This document shows positions 49,157 to 61,300 of a DNA stretch of 64,000 nt, piece after piece; the stretch's first letter is position 1, and each line of letters opens with the position of its first letter. The notes beneath the pieces were generated by a model that was not told the DNA's origin, ran no database searches, and saw nothing but the letters and a program-made list of their open reading frames with translations. The translations under genes and the position numbers were made by a program. This stretch comes from Centropus unirufus (taxonomy: Eukaryota; Chordata; Aves; Cuculiformes; Centropidae), in contig VYZI01000127.1 in assembly GCA_013397695.1 (NCBI GenBank), forward strand, positions 1,832,860 to 1,896,859. Direction: 5' to 3'.

Positions 49157-51272
49157 ATTAAAAACAAAACTATCTATTCCTTTCAAAATGAGCTCATAAA
49201 TGCTTAAGATCATTTCTCTACTGCAGTCCCAGCACATATGAAGTCAGCACTGAGTGCAGAGTAAAATTAAAGTTCACAGAGTTAAAAAACAATGGGAGTA
49301 GAAGGCAACATCCTTTAATTATAAAATGCCCTGTAAGCAAGATAGTCTAGAATGAGATTGGCTCCCATTTCTTTGCCTTCAGGGAGCCTTCCAAGAGCCT
49401 TGAATGCCTTGACTGTGAGAAGAGGAAGCTGCCTTTTTCACGGCCTCCCTCCTAGCTTTGTTCCCAGTAGGCCCTGATTAGCCCCTGCTCTGAACTTCCA
49501 CCCTTCCAGACAAGCCTGCAAAGAAAGGCCTGTTTATAGAGGAGGAAAAACAATCTAGAGAATTTCTCATGGGAGCAGAAGGAGATAACGTTACTTAATC
49601 ACACAGAAAGCCTTCCTAGATGAGTAGCACGCTCGGTAGGATTCCTGCACTACCTTTCTAGCCCTACCCTTTAACACTGCTATAACAAGCTTCTAGTTAA
49701 GGACTCGTCGTGCCATGGGACATTAACACCCCACAATTTTGTTCAGGGTGTCTTATTTCACCCCAACAACATGACAGAACATTTTTTCTCCCTGGCCTAA
49801 CAACCATGTTTTGAATTAGCAGACCACACAAGGCTTGCTTGAGCAAGCAAACGAGAGCTTAGAGGGCAATGCTGAAGAGAAAAGCCAAAAAAGCAGTGAC
49901 AGGAACTCAAACAAAAAATAAGTTTTATGTACCCATTGTATTTTGGTGGCAAATGGTCATTAGTTTAATGCTTACCTCCACAAAAGCCACAGCACCAACT
50001 TCAGATGGATTACAAAGTTTTAAGCATTCCTATTGAAATCTCCCTTTGCACAGCAGATCCACGTTAGCATACAGCTTTCTCCTGAAAAGGGAATCAGCAG
50101 TACCATAACTGCCCTTGTTACTGTGGAGGAGAAAGAATTTTGAGTGTGGCAGCTGTTGGAGCACAGCAGTACGGATAACAGCTCACAGGGGTAGCTCCAA
50201 CACCAAAGCTTTCCAGCACGCAGTGCTTGACACACATGGTGCTTGCAAATATCTCACATCTGTGGCTGCTGCAACTGGCCCTTCCTGCAGAAGTAGGAAC
50301 AGCAGCAGCTACAGGTAAGTTATGATGCATTTCAAGAATCTCCAGTTTTAGTTACCGTTTTACAGAGTTTTTATCTTCAAAGATCAGAGAACCCTTTCTT
50401 CTCTTCTATGGATACTGCAGGGAAGATTTCAAATGCAATTACTGATAAAGCCTGTGGAGCATATCACTGTACAAGAAACATTGCTTATATTAGTCCTATC
50501 TGTGAAATCCAACCACAACACAACCACTGTTCCCCTTCCACAAAACACCTGTTTCCAGCAGCACAGGATAGAACAGGTCCACAGGGGACACAGGAAACTT
50601 CTGCATTTTGCTTCTCACCTATGATGCCATGTACAGCTTCTAAAACAAGGTTCCTGCCTATCTGCAGGCACCTTTATAGAACAGATCTGGATCAGTCTGA
50701 CAGATAGAAGCACAGAAGTGTTGACCCTGTATCATGCACCTCAGCACTAATTCTGCTCCTGCACTGTGCCACCAGTGGCAGCATGCTAGCCCAGCCGTAG
50801 GAGAGGGACCGCTACTTCTGCTGCCACAGCCCCTCCAAGCCACCATCCTGGTGGTTTACAGCTCTCAACACCACTTACCCTGGCAGTAGGCATGTGCCTG
50901 CTACAGTGGGACAGACCGCAGGGCCTTGCCTCAAGCCCAGCAGCTGCACCCAGGCCAGCCCTGCCCTCAGCACCCCCTGCAGCACCATGAACCAGTCTGG
51001 CAAAATTCACTGCCCCCAAAACACATCTCGCTCCCCTGCCCTCTGCATGCCAGGACCCAATCCAAAGCTTGGGATGTTACAGCTTAGACAAGCATAAAAC
51101 AATCCACTTGTATTTCTTCTTTTCACTCATTTTATAAATGTCAATTTGTGCCTCCAGTAACAAACATCTCAAAGCTTCCTTCTGAATATCACAGGATTTT
51201 TTTCTTACAAAGTATTGATACATTCTTATCCAACTAGGAGATGTAAGCAAGAGGAATGGGAAGCCTATAGGA

Positions 51273-51347
51273 TATTCTTAATTGCAATTATGCAAGTTCA
51301 TTCAATTTTATATTCTTAATTGCAATTATGCAAGTTCATTCAATTTT
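51273..51347. repeat. Perfect two-copy tandem duplication, 38-bp unit
   Basis: The unit at 51273-51310 is repeated at 51311-51347; all 37 bases of the second copy are identical to the first. Each unit holds the palindrome AATTGCAATT followed by TTATGCAA, both resembling C/EBP-type sites. Perfect identity in otherwise unconstrained intron suggests a recent duplication. It is about 5 kb upstream of candidate exon 1B. Confidence 0.95.
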
Positions 51348-54300
51348 GAGTTCACTTTCATAGGTATCCATTCTGGTTTACATTGGACTTTTCTGCTAAC
51401 AAACTCTGGCTAAGGTACACACCAACAAATATTCACAGAACAATAGTCCCAACAGCAAAAGAGCAACCTGGAATACTTCAAATATCAAACACAGACTCCT
51501 GGGAGGAGACAGCTCCTGCATGGGACAAAATCTCTCCCTCCCAGTCCACCAGCTACAGCAAAGTACTAACCACATTCTAACTTCTAGTACCACAAAATCT
51601 GATGAAGGGGCTAAAAGCTCTAGATGCAGCCCTCCTATCCACTTCCTAGGCATATTACATACACTATACACACTCTAATTAGCCGACCTTACTAAGCCAA
51701 CAGGAACAGCCAACCCTCTTAGCTCTCCACAGAGAGACCAAGCAGGGCTGGGGATGTGTTGGGTTTTGCCTCAGTCTGGGTGAAGGGAAAGAGCAGCACA
51801 TGGGGAAGCCTAGAGAGCACCTCTGGAGCAAGCGTATGGCCCTTTGCTTCACTGAGTCCACCTCTGCTAGCAGCTAATGCCACAACTAAGCCCTTCATCC
51901 TGAAAGCTAAACCCTCCTAAGTCCATAAAACTGGGGGAGAATGAGGGAAGATAAATCCAGTTCAACTGATCACAAGCAGATTTCAGCTGTGGTGCAAAGC
52001 TATGGAATGAGGCCTCAGTGGTTAACAAAGCACCACCAGCAATGGCAGCTTCAAACATCTAGAAGTAGGGGTTTTAATGCCCTGTGACAAAGAACAGGTG
52101 ATCAGACAGCACCAAGGCATTGACTCTTCAGCTGTAGCCTTTAGAGCACATTATTTGTGTACTCACTGAGCTATCAAGGGTAAATATTTATTAATAGTCT
52201 TTAAAATCAGCATTAAGTTTCTCTCACCCAATCTACTTCCCTTCCCATTTGCAACAATGAATTTCATTCATCCTTTTCCAAAACAAAAAGCCCCAGAGGG
52301 CAGAGACTACTTTGTGCAGAGCTGCTCTGCCTTCTGAAGGAACCATTACTGAAGTGCTTTGGACTTCCCACAGAATCCTCACGGGAGTTTTGCTGACCAG
52401 GAAGACCATGGAAAATTTGCATTAAAAGTCCCAAGTCTCCTCAATACCTTCCCTGAGCAGGAAGAGCACTGTAGAGATCTCCCCAAGCTAAACAAGCTGT
52501 ATTTTCCCAGCCCAGGAGGCTAAAAGTCAGCAAGAAACCAGAGGCACCCTAAAGCTAAGCAAAATAATACAGTAGTCTGCTCCCTGTGGTTGTATAGCTG
52601 ACCCTGGGCTGCTGAGGGACAGCCTTGCTGCAAGGAGCTTCTTGTCCATAAGTACATTTTGACAAATACTTATGAGAAGTTCGGCACATCTGTGCTGACT
52701 GGAGTTGTTCTTTAAAGAATAGTTATAGCAATTAGAGAAGACAATTACACATCCACACAAAAACATCTCCAGTTAAACCCCACCTCCCAGAGGATAAACC
52801 TGTCTCCTGCCAAGAACCCAAGGCAAGCATCACCCTTCCTGAAATATCATTGCTGCTAGTCGGGAACACAAATCTCCAAAACATGCCAACTCTGCTCAGT
52901 GTGGGAAGGTTGCACTGGCTGTGCAGAAGCCAGTAGTGACACAGCAGAGCCCAGGGTCCCAGAGCAGCACCAAGGCCCCTGTGGTCCATGCACTGCTCAG
53001 CGTGAGGCAGGAGGTTGTCACACCATTTCTCCTCCTCCACGATGCCAGAGATATGCCTTGATTTTTCAAGCTACAGAAAATCAATTTTAAAATTACTTAC
53101 TCCACTGCCACAGCATAAGGCTTTTCTTTCATGAAAGACTCCTCCCCTCACCCCCAAAACATATGTTCCAGCTCAATCCACTTGAAAGCCTCCAGCTAAC
53201 TGCAGATTTACTATACACCTCCTTAATTTGTCCCAATAAACTGCATTCAATGCTTACACACCAATTCACAGCCTTTAGCCACTGATCTCCTTTTGACAGT
53301 TAAATTGCAAATCACTACGTGTGTGTTAAAGGCTGCCAGACTGCAACAAGACCAGGTTTATTTCAATAGATAATTCCGCATCAGATGGTAGGTACAACAC
53401 TACACTGTATAAAAAAGTTGTAGTATCTGACAATGATGCAACAAGTCCATCTAAAACTATTGTTAAAATTAATCACCTTCTTTCTCCTCTCCATGGTCAA
53501 TTAACATGGCAAGAAAAACAGGGAGGTAAAACCATGTCCTTTGTTAAATACCGAACCTACTGGAACCTGCAAAAAGCCGATTATTAAACTATGAGGCTGA
53601 GGTCAGTTTACAGAGGACCATCACTCAGCAGGTATGGCAGCACAGAGCCACCATGTTGCACCGCCAGCTGGCAATAGGAATCATAAGAACAAAGAGAAAA
53701 GCAAAAACCAGTATCAGCCTGCTGTCTTAGGGCCACAAAAGTACAATTAAAGCTCTTGGAGGAAGGACTTTTCAGTTCAGCAGAGCATTTCTGTGCATAT
53801 GCAAATGGAGAAAGTTATGGAAGAGAAAGCACATGGCACAACTGAACCTTTATCTTAAAGGAGAACACCACACAAACACAACACTCTCCAGAAGCCCCAA
53901 GTCTGTCCAGAAGTAACAATACACGAACTCCTCAGCAGGGATCCAACAGCAGTGAAAAGATGGTGTGCATCACTAGGAAAAGGATGTGCACCTATCGCAA
54001 GCCGCCTGCCCAGGTTCCCAAGTAGAGGCTGGGGACCAGCCCAGCCCACACCAGCTGAAAAGGTTAAGCAATAGCCAAGTTGACAGGCATCTCACTCAGC
54101 TCCACACTAGCCAGGGAAAGCTCACACAAATTGGACATCCGCAGGGATATGGCAAGAAGAGAACTAGGCAGTGGCGAGCAGCCAAGGGGCCGTAACCGAT
54201 TCAATTTTGCAAAGCAGCACAAAGTTGTGTGTTGACACCCCCAACTTGTTTTCAAGACATTTTCAGCAAGCTCTCTGTGTGTATCCTTTGCAGGCTTCTG

Positions 54301-57300
54301 CCAGGTCAAATGGAAAACACTGGGCTCAGTTATTTAAGCTCAAGTGTGGAGGAGTAATTACCAAAGCCCCACAAAGAAGGATTGCATTCTATTATTCAAA
54401 TGCCATCACCCACTAAGAAATCACAATAAGACTTCAACAAATGTTATAAGCAAAGCCAGCAGGCACTGTGCAGAACTTAGCCTGCAGACACACAGCACCC
54501 ATCTCAAAAACTCCATCTGTACTTCTCCAAGTGAGGAACTCAACTACTGCTGGCACCACCAGCACAGCTTTTGTCACCAGTGCAACTGAGTGTTAGCCCA
54601 GTTTAAAGCTTAGAATACGTTTGAAGGTTGAGATAAGAGGACATGGGTATAGCAAGTGCCAAGAATCCTTTGTGTGCAAGGAGTGACTAGCAAATCAAAC
54701 ACATTCCCAAGCCAGAAAAATAAAGCCCCAAAGAATTCCTGCTTCACAACTACTATGATGAAATACCATTCCCACATAATGTTAACAATATCATGTTTAC
54801 AGGGAGATTTAAAAGCAATTTGAGGGTTAAAGCCAGCGTTATTGGTCACCTTAATGAAGCAACACATCTTAAACTTCTAATGTCAGCAGGTGCAGCCTCA
54901 TCTATTATCTTAACAGCAGTTTTTGTTATTCACATCCCTCCCTATTTCACACTATCAGTTACGAAAACATCTAACAGTTCCTGAACAACCTTACAGACTT
55001 AATTTTACATTACAAAAACAGTTTAAAGCTGAAGCCTTCAAATTCAAGGGGGAAAAAAAGCTAATCCTTACCCATCCCATCCCTCCCCTGTTTGACTGAA
55101 CAATGACCGCTTTCATTTACTTTGAATTAAGTACACAGTCGGTACACTTACTGTTATGAGTACTTAAGTAAGATAAGTAACTTTGAAGAAGAGTTTTTAC
55201 AGCAGAGTGGACAGATTGAGTATCTGAAGCCCCACACACCACCTTGTGTGTCCAGGACCCTCATTATGTTCCATAGATAAGCTTTCCATGAACAGTTTCC
55301 CTAACACATGAGCCAAAGTGCATAACCATGTTTGCTGGTTTGTTCCTAACTTTGTCCTATCTTTCCTACTATCCCATGTACTTTTGTTGCTGCTACCAAG
55401 AGCCGAGTAGGTCTTCTCAGGGTTTTCTTACTAGCTTAACTCCTCATTCTCAAGCAGCAATAGGGTGCTGCTGAACCACATGCCTCATTTCTCTCTGCAG
55501 GACTGTCAACACATACAGGAAAAAACCACTTTAAACTTACAACTTGCCTCCTTATTTGCCTCGCATTAACCTTGTTTAGATGTGTACTTTAAAAAAAGTC
55601 TTTACAGGTTGGTAAATCTCCAATACAAATAAAGGAGGAGAACAAAGCAGAAATAAATGGTATGGCAACTGCAATTCACTAACACACACAAGCATGAAAC
55701 CCTACAGGCTTTGTTTCTCTACATTCAACTTGCCCTAGATTCAGGCAGTTCTGTACAATACCTATATTCAACCAAAGTTCATCCCCAATAATTTAATAAC
55801 TAACTGTAGTATTCACACACATATATACTGTCATTATTTATGCACAGTTCCCTCATTAAGGGTATTAGTTTCTTTATTATTTGTTTGATTTTAAAAATCA
55901 ATTTGAACTGACACATTCGACTCCCTATAAGAAGTTTGCCTCAATAAAATAAATCACTTTCTAATCACAGAAGTACTTTAGGTTAGCCACAGAAAATAAT
56001 CAAATCTCAATTACATATTATCTTCATAAGCATTTTAAGGGGGGAAGGGCATTCCCACAATAAAGACCTTTACCACTTAGATTGCAAAATAAACAAGGCC
56101 GTTTAGAAGGGCAGCAAGGTTCAGAAACAACTTCATATGGATGCAATTAAATGGGTTGCAGTGTCACTTAGCAGGAAAAGCCAACAACTGTCTACCTTCT
56201 AAAACTGTTTAATATTTAGTGTTCTAAAACTTCTGCTACCAAGTATACATGAGGCCCTGGGTCACTGGAAAGTGTGGTCATTTGGCAGCACGCCAAAGCT
56301 GCACTTGAAGAGTCAAGAAGCTACATTACACAGCAGTTTCTACAAGCTTGCTTTGATCTTAAATCCTTTACATGAAACTAACTGCCCCCAGTCCTGCTGT
56401 TTTCCATTGCCGTTCTTCTCACTTTCCTCCATATACTCAGCTACTCATCTCTCAAACAAACAACTACTGTTCTTAACACTACTGATACAAAAAGAAATAA
56501 TCGGCTGTTAAAGCAAATCACAAGACAGTTTTGTTCAGTTTTCCCACTCCCACATGATCATCAGGTGTCACACAAAGGATCTTGTACCTCCCATTCCACC
56601 ATATTTGCCTTCGTTTTCCTTGCCTTGTTCTACCCCTGAGCTATAGTGATGTTAATTGGGATTTTGAGGGTCAGAATCAATGAGCAGGCCCATTCATTCC
56701 ATCCCAGTACCATGCCAGTGCTAAGCTAAAAATAAATAGCACCTGCCCCCCACTTTCTTACATGCAACATCAGGCAGCCGGGACAGTAGCAAAATAGGGC
56801 ACAGCCAGGGCAGCACCAGGTGGACCACTGAACCCCTCCCACCAGCACACAAAAGCAGGCACAGGAAAATGTAAGGAGGGAGAACACTTACAATAAATCT
56901 ACCTTTTACTTGTCTCTGTGATGACATTTCAGCAGTCAGCTGGACCATGACACAGCCACCCCCAACAGAAGGTTTCTGGCTAAGCCCAGCTCAGCTCCAG
57001 AGAGCTTTGCAGCTCCATTTGACAAAAAAGCCCAGAGAAGCATCTCCCAGTGCTCACTAACTTCCCTGGGAACTGATGGGCATTGCTCCAGCACATTTCA
57101 AACACTATTTCATTATTCAGTGGGGAGGAGGAGGATAGTACAAAGATATGAGTCCATCACATACACAGCAAGAGCTCTGTAACTACTGTGGGAACACACG
57201 GAGCTCCCCTCAGTTACTACCAGAGCCATTCAGTTCCCTACACGCTCAGCCAGTTCCAGCCACACATACCAAGGGAACTGAAATGATGCAGCTGGTTTGA

Positions 57301-57940
57301 TGTGTGCTCCACTCTTTTGGAAAACCACTCTCAACAAGCTACTTCCAAACTAAACCCTCTACTCCAGCCAGGAAGCCTGCTGGGAAGCTATGCCACAGCA
57401 GCAGGGATGAAGTCCTCACACCTCACTCAGCCACTGACATGTGGCTGCAACTGATTGTACAGCCCACTCATTCCTCAAAGCCTAAGGATGGACCATGGAC
57501 AAGGTGAGCAGATCAGAGTTTATTCATACTTTTCCCCCTCATCTAAATTCTGAAACAGAAGGGCCATGAGATTTGTTATTATGATTTTTGAGGACATAAG
57601 ACAGTCCAGTTCCCCTGCTGCTTGGAGCAGGAAAGTTCATGCAGCAGCAACAAATGCAAAACCTTACAGGGTTTGGGAACTAGAAACAGAAGGTGAAAAC
57701 TTCTAGTCCAGCCTGCTGCTTACAGACATTATACAGCATTCCTGCAAGAATCAGGAGTTTCACAGCTCCATTCAGGCTTTATTCTGAGGGGTGAAAGGTC
57801 AAACTTTATAAGTAACCTTCATGGGTAATACCACTACAAAAATAAGGAAGTTCCCATTTCATTTGCTTCAACTCGCTCTACCCTAGAAGCTCCCACTCCA
57901 GCATGCTGGCAGCAGTCTATAATCACAGGCAGCTGCAAAG

Positions 57941-57957
57941 AAAAAAAAAAAAAAAAA
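57941..57957. repeat. Poly-A tract (17 A) abutting a CR1 fragment
   Basis: Seventeen consecutive A lie directly at the 5' truncation point of the CR1 fragment that starts at 57958. CR1 elements do not carry 3' poly-A, and this run is at the wrong end for one, so it is either the pre-existing insertion site or a separate expansion. Confidence 0.9.
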
Positions 57958-58342
57958 GAGTTGGGGTTTGTTCAGCCTGGAAAAGAGAAGGCTCCAGGGA
58001 CACCTTATAGCAGCCTCACAGTACCTGAAGGGGACCTACAAGAAAGCCGGGGAGGGACTTTTTACAAGGGCATGTAGCAATAGGATGAGGGGGAATGGCT
58101 TTACTTTGGAAGGGCAAAGATTTGGAGTACACATTAGGAAGAGATTCTTCACCATGAAGGTGGCGAGAGACTGGCACAGGTTGCCCAGGGAAGCTGTGGA
58201 TGCCCCATCCCTGGCAGTGCTCAAGGCCAGGCGGCAAAGAGCTTTAAGCAGCCAGATCTAACAGTAGGTGCCCCTGACCGTGGCGGGGGGGGGAATGGAT
58301 TATCTTTAAAGTCCCTATCAACTCAAACCATTCTATGATTCT
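57958..58342 (+). mobile_element. CR1 LINE 3' fragment
   Basis: The plus-strand copy begins GAGTTGGGGTTTGTTCAGCC and runs to the terminal ACCATTCTATGATTCTT. The frame 57968-58261 is open for 97 codons and reads the ORF2 C-terminus (NRMRGNGFTLEG, IRKRFFTMKVARDWHRLPRE, then PSLAVLKARRQRALSSQI). The open frame and nearly intact tail suggest it is among the youngest copies here. A run of about eight to nine G lies near 58284-58292. It is heavily 5'-truncated and cannot be active. Confidence 0.93.
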
Positions 58343-61300
58343 TCATCTACAAATTTAACAGACAAAATTCCACTCCTCAGGCTGCTGTATCATCCAAAAA
58401 AACACCACACACAGCAGGATCACATTAGAAAGGCTTGGTAAACATTGCAAGTACAAAATAGCGACCTCATCCACAAGAACTTCAGAAAGGTGTTTCAACA
58501 CTCAGCCTGAATAGAAGTTCTCCTAAATTATTTTGGAATTAACTGAGTGCCTTTTTCACATAATCCAGGTTAGAAAACATTCATTGCCTTCCTCAAAAGA
58601 CAGCAATACTGTAACACCCGAAGTACCTCCCAGCTAAGTGCTGCTGAGAGTTTAGCCCTCTATAGCCAGCGTCTCCTCTCTTTCTGATGCTGGAACACGG
58701 CCAAAAGCAGCACATGATAGACAAGGAAGGAGAAGGAGGGATGGATCGAGGGGTGGATCACCATGGATATACATTCCTTGTGCCTACATACAAAATGCAT
58801 TATCAAAGTGCCAGGCTAGACTAGAATGTGTCTCCTGTTTGCACTAAACAAGTTTTTGCTAGACCTTTGACTAGGATTTATGAGCAATGCATGCAGAAAA
58901 CAGAAAAAACTATCAAGCAATTATTTTCTTGTCTGAAAAGCCAGGCACACGGTGGTGAACTCAAAACATCGTACAAACAGAAGCTATGAGGAAATCATAA
59001 TACATAATGCTTAAAAAAAGCCAAGCTCACAGGAACAAGCACAGCACAGAACTGCACAAGCCTCCCCAGCTGGGTGGGGACCTCATGCTGAGACTGAAAC
59101 TAAGGTTTTCCAGCGAGTTCATGAAATCATCACTATCCCTGGTCATTCAGTCAAGCATTCCAAACACAGCTTTCACACTTGCATACACAAGAAAGTACGT
59201 AGACAAGGAAAGAGACAAACAGAAGGACAGGAAAATACAGCTAGGAATTTCCACACTTGAACCCCGACCATGAGAAGTGACCCAGCACATCTTGGGCCAG
59301 ACAGAAAAACAATTACAAGCTTTTCTCCAGCAGATCTGGAAGAAAGCAGTGCATCCATCAGCATCAGACTCCAGATGCCCAGGCATTGCCTATATAAAAA
59401 GAGAAACTGACAGATATCAGAAAATTAATTCCTAAGGTTTCTCATGGGAGTCTTAACCTAATCAAGCATAAATAGTTATGAGAAGTGTTTGAAATTGCTT
59501 TTCATTTAAGATATGAGAGCTGACCTGGAAAAGGGGTGGGCTGGAGGAGGAGGGAAAGCAGGAAAGAAGTGACAATAAATAGTATCCCATGGAAGCTGGA
59601 TATCTGAATTCACTGTCTGCCCAAGATGCACTTTCTTGTCTGTATTTACCACATGAAGCCTCTGACCACATGAGGCTAGTGTACAGCAGCAAGAGCATCC
59701 TCAGTCTGTCACTTCTACATCTCCTTCCTCCCTTTATGAGGTTTTCTAGATGACTCAAGATTTACTGTTAACTCAGTTTTTATATTGCTTTTTTAGAAAA
59801 ACATGAATAAGCAAGAATACACATTCTTCACATGGCAATCTTTCATTGTGGAGGAAATTTCAGTGAAATTTGAAAACCACCATTAAAGTCCAGAGGTAAG
59901 CTCTGGAAAGAAAAAATTAGAGAAAAGCCAAAGGGCCTTAGGGCAGCATACACCAATTCTTATACCAAATTTCAGATGGCTTTTTAAAGAGAGGAAACTG
60001 CAAGTCACCACATTGCTATTAATTAACAAGTTTCCCAACAGCCCCTCCTCCTACCCCAGGGCCCAGGAGCATCCACTCCTCACACTATGGATGTGACAAG
60101 GAGGTGAATCCATTCCCCAAGAGGTCCAGCCACGACAGTGACAGTCTCCAGCACGCACACATGCCCTTGCTGCAGGCTGCCTCCAAGTCCCCCTTGCTAG
60201 ATGGGGACAACTTGGGCTGGAGGTGGAAAAGCTGCCTCAGCCACCAGCTGGAATGTGTGAGGTGTTAAGAACAGGCTGCAAGAACTCCACCCCAGCACAT
60301 GATCAAAAAAAGCACAGACACATCCTTTAGTACTGACCAAGGATTCACCCACCTCCAAAGCAACCACCTGGAAACACCTCATTAAAGACTGACTTCCAAC
60401 AGCCTCATATCCATACACTGCAGTGTAATTATTACTAACTAGAAAGGACTGCATAATTTCTCAGGAATTTCACCATTTCCAAATGGAAGTCCCAGAGGGA
60501 AAAATGTATATATAGGTCTATGTGTATATGTATGTGCATAGGCATAAACCTCTGTATACCCATCTCTCATCTCTTTAAGCCTGCATCGATGACAAAAACC
60601 AAACCACACTGCATCTTATTCCATCATTTAAAAAGGGCCTTATTTTGTGGTTGTGCTTTTGTACATCAGGAAGAAGCATCCAAGCTAGAGGTGCATAATT
60701 GCATTTTTATTTACTTTACCATTCATTTTATGAGGTGTATGGCAAGGAAGAGGACTTTTAAAATATGACCTTCCCTGGGAGCAGAAACCCACGAAACACG
60801 TTTTCTCAGAAACGGTCTTTTCCTTGGTACTCCCTCCTCTACATTCCCCAACCCTTCCATTAAACACAGTGGGCACAAACCATCACCTTTCTTAACCCAG
60901 ACTAACATATAAGGTAATCAGCACCTTATTTGAGTCATTTTTTGCCATTTAACAGAAATCTTGTTGCCTTTCTCTCAAAGTTAGTCATGGGTGAGACACA
61001 CCCAGTCACTAGTTACAACAAAAAACAAGTTATGGGAAATGCTAAACTTTAAAAGCTCTACCTTCTTTCAGTTTTGAAGGCGTTAGTCTACATCTGCAGT
61101 GAGAAAGGAGCATGAAGTCAGCTTAAGCTTTTTTGTTTGTTCTCTTTTATGATTTGTTTGTGTTCTTGCAGAAGACTAGGCTATAGTGCTAAAGATCAAG
61201 GCTGACCTTCCTGGATGTACTTGATACTTCCCCTCAAACGTACAGATCCAAGTTATCCATAACCGAGTATCACATGCACCTGTCAAGCCCAAGGTATGTG

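Larger units (their letters stand above)
46521..57940 (-). other. UTRN intron upstream of exon 1B (A-isoform intron), part 1
   Basis: This is sequence 5' of the candidate B promoter. I searched the minus strand for the utrophin-A start exon (26 residues beginning MAKYG) and did not find it. The region is AT-rich with locally GC-richer stretches near 50.75-51.06 and 52.9-53.05 kb, a G-rich cluster at 49130-49156 and a 38-bp tandem duplication at 51273-51347. No gene is recognised. Confidence 0.6.

Noticed and set aside
57690..57740. Block like CTTCTAGTCCAGCCTGCTGC as another CR1 tail
   Set aside because: Only about 20 bases resemble the tail consensus and no element body is adjacent, so it is too weak to call.
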